Origin: CAVPDE01 sp963707125
GTDB taxonomy: Bacteria > Desulfobacterota > DSM-4660 > Desulfatiglandales > HGW-15
Reading direction: 5' to 3'
Length of the DNA stretch: 64,000 bases
Assembly (NCBI GenBank): GCA_963707125.1
Contig: CAVPOU010000019.1
Coordinates: 62,001-126,000, forward strand
The notes under the pieces are model-generated. The model had not been told where the DNA came from and did no database searches. It saw only the letters and a list, made by a program, of their open reading frames with translations. Each line of letters begins with the position of its first letter. Position 1 is the first letter of the stretch. Of the stretch, positions 1 through 8,441 are shown in pieces. The translations under genes and the position numbers were made by a program.

Positions 1-1
1 T

Positions 2-778
2 CACATTACCCGCTCTGCCGTCAAAAAGATCATCAGGGAATACACCCGTGAAGCAGGGGTCAGAAGCGTGGAAAGAGAGATCGGCGGAATCTGCAGGAGC
101 CTTGCCAGAAGAATTGCGGAAGGCAAAAGCGGGAACTTCTCAGTGAGGGCCAAGGAACTTTCCGAACACATAGGATTGCCGAAATTCTCTTCAGACATAC
201 TCGAGAGGACCGGGGTGCCCGGTGTTGCCACGGGCATGGCATGGACGCCTGCAGGAGGGGACATTCTGTTCGTAGAGGCTACGATGATGCCCGGTCAGAA
301 GTCTCTGATTCTCACAGGGCAGCTGGGTGATGTGATGAAGGAATCCGCGCAGGCAGCGCTCAGTTATGTGAGGTCCAAAGCGAGGACTCTGGGGATCTCG
401 GAGGATTTCTTCAGCGACCACGATCTCCATATCCATGTGCCTGCGGGGGCCATCCCTAAAGACGGACCGTCAGCGGGGGTGACCATCCTGACGGCTCTGG
501 CATCGCTTCTAACCTGCCGGCCCATCAAATCAGATGTGGCCATGACGGGTGAAGTCACACTGAGGGGAGCGGTGCTCCCGGTGGGCGGAATCAAGGAGAA
601 GGTCCTAGCCGCAAGCAGAAACGGGATAAAGCACATTATCCTACCGGAGAGAAACAGAAATGATCTTGAAGAGATCCCTGAAAAGATAAAGGAGCATTTG
701 CAGTTTCACCTGGTCAGGAAGATGGATGAGGTTCTTGCAATCGCTCTCGATGCGCCTGTAGGTCCTTCATGTAACTAG
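2..778 (+). CDS. lon: Lon ATP-dependent protease, C-terminal part (5' end outside window)
   Basis: The frame is open from the window edge, so the gene begins upstream. What is visible is the last part of the AAA+ lid followed by the complete Lon protease domain. The catalytic Ser lies in PKDGPSAGVT and the catalytic Lys in GGIKEKVLAASR, the Ser-Lys dyad of the family. Lon is a soluble hexameric protease that unfolds and degrades damaged and regulatory proteins. The product ends with a normal Lon C-terminus. A spacer of about 210 bp with its own promoter separates it from the next gene. Only the N-terminal and ATPase regions are missing, because of the window edge. Confidence 0.97.
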   Translation, partial: HITRSAVKKIIREYTREAGVRSVEREIGGICRSLARRIAEGKSGNFSVRAKELSEHIGLPKFSSDILERTGVPGVATGMAWTPAGGDILFVEATMMPGQKSLILTGQLGDVMKESAQAALSYVRSKARTLGISEDFFSDHDLHIHVPAGAIPKDGPSAGVTILTALASLLTCRPIKSDVAMTGEVTLRGAVLPVGGIKEKVLAASRNGIKHIILPERNRNDLEEIPEKIKEHLQFHLVRKMDEVLAIALDAPVGPSCN

Positions 779-856
779 CACCTCACTCCGATATTAATAA
801 AGCCCTGTTTATTCATTTGATGAATACAATCATAGGATTTTAGAAATAGAGCAAAC

Positions 857-886
857 TTGACACAAATGATAAGATAATGATATAGT
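857..886 (+). promoter_or_regulatory. Sigma-70-type promoter for the NtrC-family regulator
   Basis: TTGACA at 857-862 and TATAGT at 881-886 are separated by 18 bp in an AT-rich spacer between lon and the regulator gene. The -35 is a perfect match and the -10 matches four of six. The start codon is about 100 bp downstream. Confidence 0.6.
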
Positions 887-989
887 TTTACGAAATTTGG
901 ACTAAAGCAGCATTCCAACTGGTTTTTCTAACGAAAGGCCAAAAAATTCAGAAAGTTAGACTTAAATTTCTTTCGGGAGACCCGGGTCA

Positions 990-2345
990 TTGGCAAAAAA
1001 GGCTGTTCAGGTTCTGATCATTGACGATGATGAGCTCTTTGTAGCTTCTCTTTCCGACTTCCTTTCCGGCAAAGACTTCAAAGTGAGTTCCGCCAGGACC
1101 GGCAAAGAGGGGATGACTATCTTTGAGCGGCAGCAACCGGCCCTGGTGCTTCTTGATCAAAAACTTCCGGACATGGAAGGGATTGAAGTGTGCCGCAAGA
1201 TCCTGGAAATGGACCCAAGAACAAAGGTGATTCTTGTGACAGCCTATGCGACGGTGCGATGTGCCGTCGATGCGATAAAGGCCGGAGCGTTCAATTACCT
1301 CTCCAAGCCTTTTGAGCTGGATGAACTTCTGATCATCATGGACATGGCCGTCAAGAATGTGCAGATGGAAGGAAAGATCAGGGTTCAGGACTATGAAAGA
1401 AGCAGGGAAAGCGAGGAGAAACAACTCATCGGCTCTTCAGATGGGATGCGAAGGGTCGGAGAGCAGATCAGGCTTGCAGCGACCACGGATTCGAATGTGC
1501 TGATCACGGGGGAGACCGGCGTAGGCAAGAACGTCGTGGCAAAGGCCATTCATGATCTTCAGGCGGGAAGGGAGAACTTTCTGACAATCAACTGCTCGGC
1601 TATTCCGGAAAACTTGATGGAAGCCGAGTACTTCGGCCATGAAAAGGGGGTTTTCACCGGTGCGGACACCCGGCGCGAGGGGATTTTTGAGCTGGCGGAC
1701 GGGGGAACCGTTGTCCTCGATGAGATCGGCGAGATTCCGATCCGACTCCAGAGCAAGCTGCTGTCCATCCTGGAAGACAAGTGCGTCAGGAGAATCGGTG
1801 GAGGCCGAACTATCCCTGTAGACGTCAGGATCATGGCCACAACCAATCAGGACCTCGACCAGGCGATAAGAGAAAAGCGTTTCAGGCAGGATCTCTATTA
1901 CCGCCTCGCGGTGGTTACCATCCAGGTGCTGCCCCTCCGCGAGCACCCGGAGGATATTCCGGAGATTGCCGAGTATTTTGCCAGGATCTTTTGCAGGAAA
2001 CCGGTGTGCATCCTTGACGATGACATGAAAAGAATGATTGACTACCCGTGGCCTGGAAACGTGAGAGAGCTCCGAAATATCGTTGAACGGGCCTCTCTAC
2101 TGCTCAGGGGGGATGTCCTGAGGCCTGCCAGTCTGCTGGCCAACAGCGATCACGACAATACATGGATTGAGCGTAAGCATTACGAAGCAACGGAAATCGT
2201 TCCCCTCCAGGAGCTAAAAAGACAGCAAATCCTTACTGCCCTGAAGGCATGTTCCGGAAACAAGAGCCTGACCGCCAGAACCCTGGGCATATCTCTTTCC
2301 ACCCTGAAGAGAACGCTAGCGGAAATCAACATCCCCGGCCATTAG
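990..2345 (+). CDS. NtrC-family sigma-54-dependent response regulator
   Basis: This is a cytoplasmic transcription activator of 451 aa with the order receiver (about 8-118), AAA+ sigma-54 interaction domain (about 145-385) and Fis-type helix-turn-helix (about 415-446). Visible residues are the acidic pocket D12/D13, phospho-acceptor D56, T84 and K106, the Walker A GETGVGKN (174-181) and the Walker B VVLDE (241-245). The sigma-54 contact loop reads GVFTGA (220-225) instead of the usual GAFTGA. The start is TTG at 990, with GGGAGA about nine bases upstream; no better start lies in frame. No kinase gene is directly attached, but a sigma-54-type promoter and a short histidine kinase gene follow within 470 bp. 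It is therefore probably the activator of that downstream operon (inference). Confidence 0.93.
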   Translation: MAKKAVQVLIIDDDELFVASLSDFLSGKDFKVSSARTGKEGMTIFERQQPALVLLDQKLPDMEGIEVCRKILEMDPRTKVILVTAYATVRCAVDAIKAGAFNYLSKPFELDELLIIMDMAVKNVQMEGKIRVQDYERSRESEEKQLIGSSDGMRRVGEQIRLAATTDSNVLITGETGVGKNVVAKAIHDLQAGRENFLTINCSAIPENLMEAEYFGHEKGVFTGADTRREGIFELADGGTVVLDEIGEIPIRLQSKLLSILEDKCVRRIGGGRTIPVDVRIMATTNQDLDQAIREKRFRQDLYYRLAVVTIQVLPLREHPEDIPEIAEYFARIFCRKPVCILDDDMKRMIDYPWPGNVRELRNIVERASLLLRGDVLRPASLLANSDHDNTWIERKHYEATEIVPLQELKRQQILTALKACSGNKSLTARTLGISLSTLKRTLAEINIPGH

Positions 2346-2435
2346 CGGGCTGATGAAAACCGCCCATCTGTCCCGTTCATGAGCGGATTACCCTCATTCG
2401 TCGTCCTTAATGCAGATCTTCGGCCGCAGCCCCAA

Positions 2436-2588
2436 GTTCGAATCTCGAAATCCGAAATTCGAAACAAATTCAAAATACGAATGATCCAATGTTCAAAACA
2501 GAAGCCCAGCGGCTCACGGTTTTGGTCATTTGAATTTAGATCATTGAAGATTGTTTCGGATTTCGTGCTTCGGATTTCGGATATTACA
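2436..2588. repeat. TTCGGATT-type imperfect palindromic repeat, copy 1
   Basis: About 150 bp of intergenic DNA built from alternating ATCCGAAAT/ATTTCGGAT words around a centre containing CCAATGTTCAAAAC. The two halves are imperfectly complementary. Related copies lie at about 29.65, 40.46 and 43.38 kb, with shorter remnants near 12.67 and 20.52 kb. None is coding. It is a dispersed repeat, possibly a non-autonomous element. Confidence 0.8.
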
Positions 2589-2744
2589 CTCCTTTGCATG
2601 GTGAGAGAAGCTCAGACCAGGTTTCTAACATGCACGGGCCGGGTCATTTTGAACCGGCCAAAAAGAACCAACCGTGCTATCGCCGATTTTTCTACAGAGG
2701 AAATAACAGATTAGAATCAGAGAGTTGTTCTTGCGGGTTCCTGA

Positions 2745-2760
2745 TGGCATCGAACTTGCT
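2745..2760 (+). promoter_or_regulatory. Sigma-54 (-24/-12) promoter of the MglA/two-component operon
   Basis: The sequence TGGCATCGAACTTGCT has GG at 2746-2747 and GC at 2758-2759 with the obligatory 10-base gap, and fits the TGGCAYR-N4-TTGCW consensus at nearly every position. It lies 48 bp upstream of the ATG of the first operon gene. Upstream, at 2637-2659, is a dyad GGCCGG-N11-CCGGCC that could be an activator site. The NtrC-type activator is encoded just upstream. Which activator binds here is inference. Confidence 0.75.
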
Positions 2761-2807
2761 GACCCTTGACTCCTGTGATCACCATGTGCTGATTTCGAAA
2801 CAAAATT

Positions 2808-3542
2808 ATGAATGACAACTCCTTAGATAAGTCCTTGGCCACGGGCACCCCGGTACCCTTCCTGGAAGATATCCTTTCCACCTTGCGCCACCAGCTTGGA
2901 AACTCCGTGAATGCGCTCAAGGTGACCCTGGATGTCCTTCATGAAAACTTCGATCTTTTCAATGACGAAAAGAAGAAGGAATACCTTGAGAGGGCGCAGG
3001 AGGTTCTGGCCCGGCAGCAAGCGCTGATCGATGCAATGAGATCTTACTCCAGTGTGAACGTGAATGATCAGAAGCCCATCGAGTTCCTGTCCTTCTGGGA
3101 ACAGTTCCTTGTCACGTTGCGCCAACGAACGGGAAAGGTCACCTTGATCCAAAACCTTCAGACAGGCCCGCGTCATGTCATGGGAAGCCCGATTGCGATC
3201 CAAACCGTTTTGATTCAGCTTCTGGAAAATGCCCTGGATGCGGTGGAGGGCATCGAGAACCCGAGGCTTGAATTGAGCGTGACAAGCGAAGCGGAGCGCA
3301 TTCGGATTGGCTTGAAAGACAATGGGTGCGGCATCAAGAAAAGGGACCTGAGCAAAATCTTTGTTCCCCTCTTCACGACCAAGCCGAAGAGAAAGGGACT
3401 GGGGCTATCGATCGCCCTGAAGCTCATGGCCCAGATGGGAGGGCGGCTGGAGATCGCTCCAGTTGCAGAAGGGGGTACGGTGGCAACCATATGGCTTCAA
3501 CGGGTGGGCGGTGAGAATCATGGACAAGCAATACATCAGTGA
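2808..3542 (+). CDS. Short soluble histidine kinase (DHp plus ATPase domain, no sensor)
   Basis: A 244-aa cytoplasmic kinase. H28 in LRHQLGNSVNALK is the likely phosphorylated histidine. An HATPase domain follows, with the N-box (LLENALDA, N141), G1 (DNGCGI, about 171-176), F-box-like IFVPLFTTK and G2 (KGLGLSIA, about 197-204). There is no transmembrane or PAS input domain, so input must come from a partner. It is the first gene of a nine- or ten-gene operon and overlaps the following roadblock gene by 23 bp, which implies translational coupling. Candidate phospho-acceptors are the NtrC-type regulator upstream and the receiver-DUF4388 protein downstream. Its ATPase domain may also serve the ATPase-less PAS protein of the same operon (inference). 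Confidence 0.9.
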   Translation: MNDNSLDKSLATGTPVPFLEDILSTLRHQLGNSVNALKVTLDVLHENFDLFNDEKKKEYLERAQEVLARQQALIDAMRSYSSVNVNDQKPIEFLSFWEQFLVTLRQRTGKVTLIQNLQTGPRHVMGSPIAIQTVLIQLLENALDAVEGIENPRLELSVTSEAERIRIGLKDNGCGIKKRDLSKIFVPLFTTKPKRKGLGLSIALKLMAQMGGRLEIAPVAEGGTVATIWLQRVGGENHGQAIHQ

Positions 3543-3954
3543 CACGGACGGGCAGAGGACCTATATCTTCACACCGGGACAGCTCTCGAAGATCGAAGAG
3601 GTGCTGACGGAGGACCTGCTTGATGTGGGAGTCCATTCGGTGACCCTGATCGACATGGCAGGGAACATCATTTCGACCATGGACAACGGAGAAAACAAAC
3701 ATGACATTTACTCCTTGGCGGCGCTGGCGGCCGGGAATTTTGGAGCCGTGAGCACCATGGCAGGCCTTATTGGCGAAGAGGAGTTTTCGTTGCTTTTCCA
3801 CAAGGGCAAGAAAGAGAACATTCATTTCAGCAAAGTAACCGATGAATTTCTCCTGATCACCATATTCGGAAAGGAGGTATCCCTGGGGTTCCTGAGGCTG
3901 AAAGTGGCTGAAGCTACGGAAAAGCTCATGAGCGTCTTGGATCCAGGCTCATAG
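3520..3954 (+). CDS. Roadblock/LC7 domain protein (MglB-like)
   Basis: A 144-aa soluble protein with the alternating beta/alpha pattern of a roadblock/LC7 domain, including SVTLIDMAGNIISTMDNG and LFHKGKKENIHFSKVTDEFLLITIFG. In bacteria such proteins are GTPase-activating or scaffold partners of MglA-type small GTPases. A GTPase gene of exactly that kind begins 70 bp downstream, so the pair is probably functional together. I chose the ATG at 3520, inside the end of the kinase gene, because the upstream in-frame residues are a shadow of the kinase. Assignment to MglB rather than another roadblock protein rests on context. Confidence 0.82.
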   Translation: MDKQYISDTDGQRTYIFTPGQLSKIEEVLTEDLLDVGVHSVTLIDMAGNIISTMDNGENKHDIYSLAALAAGNFGAVSTMAGLIGEEEFSLLFHKGKKENIHFSKVTDEFLLITIFGKEVSLGFLRLKVAEATEKLMSVLDPGS

Positions 3955-4024
3955 AGGTTCGGGGTCCCTTTCAGGGCTCCCAGAACCGTTTCAGCCCAAT
4001 GCTTCTCAGGTGAGGTTGCGTTCC

Positions 4025-4630
4025 ATGGCCATCATCAATCTGAAAAAGAAAGAGGTTCAAGCGAAGATCGTTTACTATGGCCCTGGCAGGGGAGGGAAAA
4101 CGACCAACCTTGAATATATCTACAAGAAGTTCCGCAGCCGCATCCAAACGGAGATGGTCACTATCAAAACCCATGGGGATAGGACCCTGTTCTTCGACTT
4201 TCTTCCCATTGAGATCGGCAGAATCAAGGGATATGACATCCGGATGCAGCTTTACACCGTTCCGGGTCAGGTGAAATATGAATCCACGAGGAGGCTGGTC
4301 CTGAGGGGCGTGGACGGGATTGTGTTTGTGGCGGATTCGCTGGCCGTCCGACGAAAGGAGAACGTCCTTTCCCTCAAGAGCCTGGCCGACAATCTGGCGT
4401 CCTACAAGAAAAGCATTTTGGAGATCCCTCTAGTGTTCCAATACAACAAGAGAGACCTTCTGGATGAGGGGATTCCCCTCCTACCCGTAGAATGGCTCGA
4501 AAAAGATTTGAACTCCAAACTCAAGGCACCCTACTTTGAAGTGAGTGCGCTCAAGGGACCGAATGTGGTACAGACGATGAAGAAGATTATTATCATGACC
4601 ATCGATTCTCTCAGGAAAGATCTCACCTAG
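4025..4630 (+). CDS. mglA: MglA-like small Ras-superfamily GTPase
   Basis: A soluble 201-aa GTPase of the MglA class. The P-loop is GPGRGGKTT (19-27). Switch II carries TVPGQ (PGQ at 80-82), the MglA-type variant of DxxG. The base-specificity motif is NKRD (141-144). MglA proteins set cell polarity and motility in Myxococcus and act with MglB-type roadblock GAPs. I start at the ATG at 4025 because MAIINLKKKEVQAKIVYYGP is the normal family N-terminus and AGGTGAGG lies ten bases upstream; a GTG at 4010 would add five residues. Here the GTPase sits among kinases and receivers rather than motility genes, so the output pathway is unknown. Confidence 0.93.
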   Translation: MAIINLKKKEVQAKIVYYGPGRGGKTTNLEYIYKKFRSRIQTEMVTIKTHGDRTLFFDFLPIEIGRIKGYDIRMQLYTVPGQVKYESTRRLVLRGVDGIVFVADSLAVRRKENVLSLKSLADNLASYKKSILEIPLVFQYNKRDLLDEGIPLLPVEWLEKDLNSKLKAPYFEVSALKGPNVVQTMKKIIIMTIDSLRKDLT

Positions 4631-4641
4631 GAGGTGTTGGC

Positions 4642-5346
4642 TTGACACAACAAAGAGACGAAGACAATTTCAGATCTCAAGTGGAAGATCGATTGGATCA
4701 TCTCTTCCAGGAGGATTCCCCGGAACCGACTGAAGAACACGTCGGGTTGGGAGAACACCCGCTTAAAGGTCTTAAGGCCGTCCTTCTCTCCATTGACTGG
4801 GAAATCACGGACAGCACCATGGACAGCCTCCTCAACGAAATAAAAAACGTGGAGTACGTTTACAGTGAAGACAAGATTATCCTGACCTTTCTTCAGCTTC
4901 TTGGGTCCATAGGGAGATATATAAGAGCGAATAAAGGCAGAGCTCATCCCGACGCCACCCGGGTGATCAATTCCGTTTATGAAGCTCTGGAGAAGGTGGC
5001 CCTGACCGAGGGGATGTCCCGGGCTGAAAAGGAAAAAACGCTGCTTGAGGAGGTTGCGAGGTTCAAGAAACTTAAGGGGCAGGTGGCGCTGCGGAAGGTG
5101 GAGAAGAAAGAACCGGCTGTCTCTGAAGTGACGCCTCCACCGGCGCCTGCACCGGAGGAAAAGGCGATCACGGCAGCGGAGAGCCCTGCCCGGGAAGAAT
5201 CCCAACTGGAGGCCAGGGAGGTAAATTTCGCAGGCATGTCTCCTCACGAGGCATTTGCCTATGCGCTGGAAGAGATCAAGAACGTGATCCGTGCGGAGTT
5301 CCGGGCCCTGCGGGCGGAAATCAAGCTGTGGCGCGAATCCAAATGA
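4642..5346 (+). CDS. Unrecognised helical protein of the MglA operon
   Basis: A 234-aa soluble, acidic protein that I cannot assign to a family. An N-terminal helical region of about 130 residues (LKAVLLSIDWEITDSTMDSL, then a leucine-rich stretch) is joined by a Pro/Ala/Glu-rich linker (about 150-190) to a C-terminal amphipathic helix, ALEEIKNVIRAEFRALRAEI. The TTG start at 4642 follows a strong AGGAGGTG Shine-Dalgarno sequence and the stop of the GTPase by only eleven bases, so the two are almost certainly cotranslated. It could be an adaptor or effector of the GTPase, but nothing in the sequence proves that. Confidence 0.8.
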   Translation: MTQQRDEDNFRSQVEDRLDHLFQEDSPEPTEEHVGLGEHPLKGLKAVLLSIDWEITDSTMDSLLNEIKNVEYVYSEDKIILTFLQLLGSIGRYIRANKGRAHPDATRVINSVYEALEKVALTEGMSRAEKEKTLLEEVARFKKLKGQVALRKVEKKEPAVSEVTPPPAPAPEEKAITAAESPAREESQLEAREVNFAGMSPHEAFAYALEEIKNVIRAEFRALRAEIKLWRESK

Positions 5347-5444
5347 AGAAAGCACGCCGGGGGTACTCCATCGATTTTTTTTAAGTGAGAAGAGGGTTGC
5401 TCTTATAGAGCAGGAAGGCCTGGAAAACGGCGGGAGGCGGAGGC

Positions 5445-5915
5445 ATGGACATTTCATCCGGTGATATTTCGGCCATGGTCTTCAGGCGAGTCGTCTGGGA
5501 AGATGCGGCAGAGTACTCATTTGATGCGCAGATGTTGACGCTCTTCATGGAACTCGATGGAAAGAAGAGCCTGGCCGTGATTGCGAAAAAGACAGGGCTA
5601 AAAATGAGTTCTCTGAGAGAAGCGGTGAACAAGCTTCTGAAGATTAAACTCATTGGGCCTGTGGCAGAGGCGATTTCCGCTGTGGATGCCGATTTCATGG
5701 ACACCCTGAAGAGAGAACTCTCCCTGGCCATCGGTCCTCTGGCCCAAATCCTGATTGAAGATGCCGTCAATGATCTGGGCCAAAGTGTGACGCGTTTTCC
5801 CACTCGACGGGCACCGGAACTCGTGGAGAGCCTGTCGCGCGAGATCCAGCGGGAGGACAAGAGAGCGGTTTTCAAGCAGGCCATGGTTCGCAAAATCAAG
5901 GAGAAAGGATACTGA
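5445..5915 (+). CDS. Small winged-helix-like protein of the MglA operon
   Basis: A soluble 156-aa protein. Residues about 20-70 (TLFMELDGKKSLAVIAKKTGLKMSS and following) have the look of a winged helix: short helix, turn with DGKKSLAVIA, recognition helix. The second half, IGPLAQILIEDAVNDLGQSV and on, is a helical segment of a type I associate with DUF8082-like domains in signalling clusters; that name is a guess. The ATG has GGAGGCGGAGG just upstream. It probably acts as a regulatory or oligomerisation partner in the GTPase module. Confidence 0.78.
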   Translation: MDISSGDISAMVFRRVVWEDAAEYSFDAQMLTLFMELDGKKSLAVIAKKTGLKMSSLREAVNKLLKIKLIGPVAEAISAVDADFMDTLKRELSLAIGPLAQILIEDAVNDLGQSVTRFPTRRAPELVESLSREIQREDKRAVFKQAMVRKIKEKGY

Positions 5916-5996
5916 TGCAGGTCTGCGCCTGCAGCAAAGGAATAAGGACAGCACTTGGTCCGATCGTTTAACCACACGGAGAGGGGGGAGTGAAAG

Positions 5997-7154
5997 ATGA
6001 TCATTATATGTGAGGAATGCGGGAAGAAGTATCAGATCGATCCATCGCGTATCAAAACCGCCAGCGCAAAAGCCAAATGCACAGCCTGCGGCAATATGAT
6101 GAGCATCCCCAAACTGGAAACAAAACCTGTGGAGCCGCCCCCTGCGTTGCGGCCGACACGGGAGACTCCGGCGAAAGGGGAGGAGCCTCCTCCGCCCAGA
6201 GAAGCGCCTCCTTCAAAAGGCAAGGAGGAGAAGCCCGAGGTGAAGGAGGCTGTGCCAAAAGCCAAAAAAAAGGGCATGGGGTTGAGGTCGAAGATTTTCA
6301 TTCTCTTTTTCCTCGTTCCCATTATCCTTTTTGTCGGAGCCGGATATCTCTACCTGTGGCAGCTGAAAAACCTTTCCGCTTTGATCACTGAGGAGAGTTC
6401 CAAGGCGGTGACCCAGTTGGGCGAGCAGATCATTGCTGAAAAAGCCAGATCCGTGGCTTCCCAAGTCAGCCTCTATCTCTTGAGCCGGCCGGATCTCAAG
6501 AAAGAAGGGTTTAATGCGGATCCGGAGTTCACCAAATTGGCGGTTCAAAAGGTGGGGCTCACTGGATACACTGCCCTTCACGGGGTCCCGGACAATCAAG
6601 GCATCTGGCGCAACTGGGCTCACACCAATCCCAAAATTGTCGGCCTGGATATGAGCACCCTAAAAGGGCCTATGGGTAACAATTTCCCCGGTTTCTGGAA
6701 GGTCTTCAGCAACGGAAAAGACGGGAAGGAATCCAGCGGGTATTACAAGTGGCAAGAACCTGATGGAAGTTTTCGAGACAAGTACATGGTCTGTGCGCCC
6801 GTGCAGGGGACGCCCTATTACGTGGCAGCCACAACCTATCTCGATGAATTCACCAAACCGGTGAAAGAGATGGAGGCAAAAGCCCTCGACATCAGCACGA
6901 ACACCAGGAACATTGTCCTGGGAATTCTGGGCGGGACCCTTCTCCTGATCGGGATTATCGTTGCCCTGTACGGAACACGACTGACCAGCAGGATCAAGAA
7001 ATTGACCTCGGTTGCAGAACAAATCAGCGTGGGCGAGATGGATGCGGAAATCCCTGTGACCTCCCAGGACGAAATCGGGGATCTTGCTGAAGCCATCCGA
7101 CGAATGCAGGAAAGCATCAGGCTCTCCATCGAACGATTGCGGCGGCGACGTTAG
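5997..7154 (+). CDS. Zinc-ribbon/Cache/HAMP membrane sensor without an output domain
   Basis: A 385-aa inner-membrane protein. Residues 1-40 form an MJ0042-type zinc ribbon with CEEC and CTAC pairs. A Pro/Glu-rich linker leads to TM1 (about 101-122). A periplasmic Cache-like domain (about 125-300) contains YYKWQEPDGSFRDKYMVCAPV and WRNWAHTNPK. TM2 (about 305-327) is followed by a HAMP domain (about 330-380) ending in RLRRRR. There is no kinase, cyclase or methyl-accepting domain after HAMP, so signals must be passed to separate proteins such as the kinase or GTPase of this operon. The ATG is preceded by GGGGGGAG. Confidence 0.88.
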   Translation: MIIICEECGKKYQIDPSRIKTASAKAKCTACGNMMSIPKLETKPVEPPPALRPTRETPAKGEEPPPPREAPPSKGKEEKPEVKEAVPKAKKKGMGLRSKIFILFFLVPIILFVGAGYLYLWQLKNLSALITEESSKAVTQLGEQIIAEKARSVASQVSLYLLSRPDLKKEGFNADPEFTKLAVQKVGLTGYTALHGVPDNQGIWRNWAHTNPKIVGLDMSTLKGPMGNNFPGFWKVFSNGKDGKESSGYYKWQEPDGSFRDKYMVCAPVQGTPYYVAATTYLDEFTKPVKEMEAKALDISTNTRNIVLGILGGTLLLIGIIVALYGTRLTSRIKKLTSVAEQISVGEMDAEIPVTSQDEIGDLAEAIRRMQESIRLSIERLRRRR

Positions 7155-7206
7155 GAATATTTTGCATTGTTCATTGAACATTTCACATTGAACATTGGGC
7201 ATTGAC

Positions 7207-7325
7207 GATCTCGTAGAAAGTCTTCTAAGCCGTCACCCCGGCGAAAGCCGGGGTCCAGAAGTTCATGGTATTCCTGGATTCCGGCTTCCGCCGGAATGAC
7301 AGAAGACGGCGCTTTCTAACTTTAT
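7207..7325. repeat. REP/MITE-like element, copy 1
   Basis: Intergenic palindromic element with arms CCCCGGCGAAAGCCGGGG and GGATTCCGGCTTCCGCCGG, and outer ends TCTCGTAGAAAGTC and CTTTCTAAC that are imperfectly complementary. It is related to the copies at 56.5 and 60.4 kb, where target-site-like duplications are visible. It splits the operon between the Cache/HAMP sensor and the DUF4388-like gene. Confidence 0.75.
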
Positions 7326-7409
7326 ATGACGTCATCAGCATCGGGCTCTGCTCAATGACCTTTTTGAGTCTGAAGACCTGCGGTGAATCTGCAATAGTAG
7401 GGGCCGGGC

Positions 7410-8402
7410 ATGGTGATTATTCCCAGGGGAAACCCTGTTTTCGAGAACCTCAACAGCTATTATCTGGATCTTCGCCGGTTGCTGGAGCATTTCCAGGGTG
7501 AAATGGGGTCTGGGGGCATCTATTTGAAGTCGCCCACTGCGGAGGGGGCGGTTTTCTTTGAGGCCCATGAACTCCTGGGAGGCACTTATGAAAACCGTGA
7601 CGAACGGCTCGCCGGAAAGGCGGCGATCGACCGCCTCCTGACTCCATCATCCATCGAGAATTACCAAGTCAGTATCTACGAGATCGATCCTGAAGAAGTG
7701 TATTACTGGTCGAGTATCCCCGAAGCAAAAAAGATCTACGAGGATCTCAGCACGGAATTTACGGACCTGGAGGGGCTCGTGAAGAAAATGAGCTCTGAAA
7801 AACTTTCGGGATACATCGAGGTTTCTTTGAACAGCGAGCTGGACGGAGGATTCCTTTTTTTCAGAAATGGCCAGGTGGTGGGCGGTTACTACTTCTGGGA
7901 GAAAAACTTCAGCGCGTCCAGAGAAAACCAGGAACTGCTCCTCCGGAAAGCCAAGCGAAACGGCGGCATTTTTCACGTGAGCAAAATCTCCATGGAAAGC
8001 AAAGAGGCCCGGAAGACCTCCAAGAGAGAGCCGGCACCCGAAGTTCTTTCCGCTCTGGAAGAACTCCTGGCGCTGCTCGAAAGCTTTTTCGCCTCTAACC
8101 AAACCGTCAAAGGGGATTTCAACACCTTGTTGAAAAAGAAGTTTCTGGACCTGGCGGATGAGTACGCTTTTCTTGATCCTTTCACAGGAGAATTCCAGTA
8201 TTCGGGGCGAAAGATCCGATTTGTCGGAGAGGCGAAAAATGCAGAACTCGCCAAAGGCTTGCTGATTGCGGTAACCGGGTTGGCTCGCGACCTGGGCCTG
8301 AATGCCCCATTCAAGAGTCGGCTGGAGGGCTGGCTTCAAAAACATCGGAAAAAGCTCTTGAGCCTCGGAATCAGCGTGGACAGCCTTCTGGCCGTCCGCT
8401 AA
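7410..8402 (+). CDS. DUF4388-like two-domain signalling protein
   Basis: A soluble 330-aa protein with two copies of a beta-rich pattern: GGIYLKSPTAEGAVFFEAHELLGG (about 34-57) and SGYIEVSLNSELDGGFLFFRNGQVVGG (about 134-160). The GxI(x)6G...FFxxGxLLGG signature resembles DUF4388/PATAN-type modules found in two-component systems. The C-terminal 110 residues are helical and contain a hydrophobic segment resembling the tail of the small winged-helix-like protein of the operon. The start is the ATG at 7410; a GTG one codon later is equally possible. Function unknown; likely an effector or adaptor of the same pathway. Confidence 0.8.
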   Translation: MVIIPRGNPVFENLNSYYLDLRRLLEHFQGEMGSGGIYLKSPTAEGAVFFEAHELLGGTYENRDERLAGKAAIDRLLTPSSIENYQVSIYEIDPEEVYYWSSIPEAKKIYEDLSTEFTDLEGLVKKMSSEKLSGYIEVSLNSELDGGFLFFRNGQVVGGYYFWEKNFSASRENQELLLRKAKRNGGIFHVSKISMESKEARKTSKREPAPEVLSALEELLALLESFFASNQTVKGDFNTLLKKKFLDLADEYAFLDPFTGEFQYSGRKIRFVGEAKNAELAKGLLIAVTGLARDLGLNAPFKSRLEGWLQKHRKKLLSLGISVDSLLAVR

Positions 8403-8441
8403 AGGACAGGGGAACTCCGGGAACAAAGGAGTTGACGCGGG

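Noticed and set aside
7207..7325. REP-like palindromes considered as CRISPR repeats
   Set aside because: Single elements with two different stems, no regular array of repeats and spacers, and no cas genes in the window.
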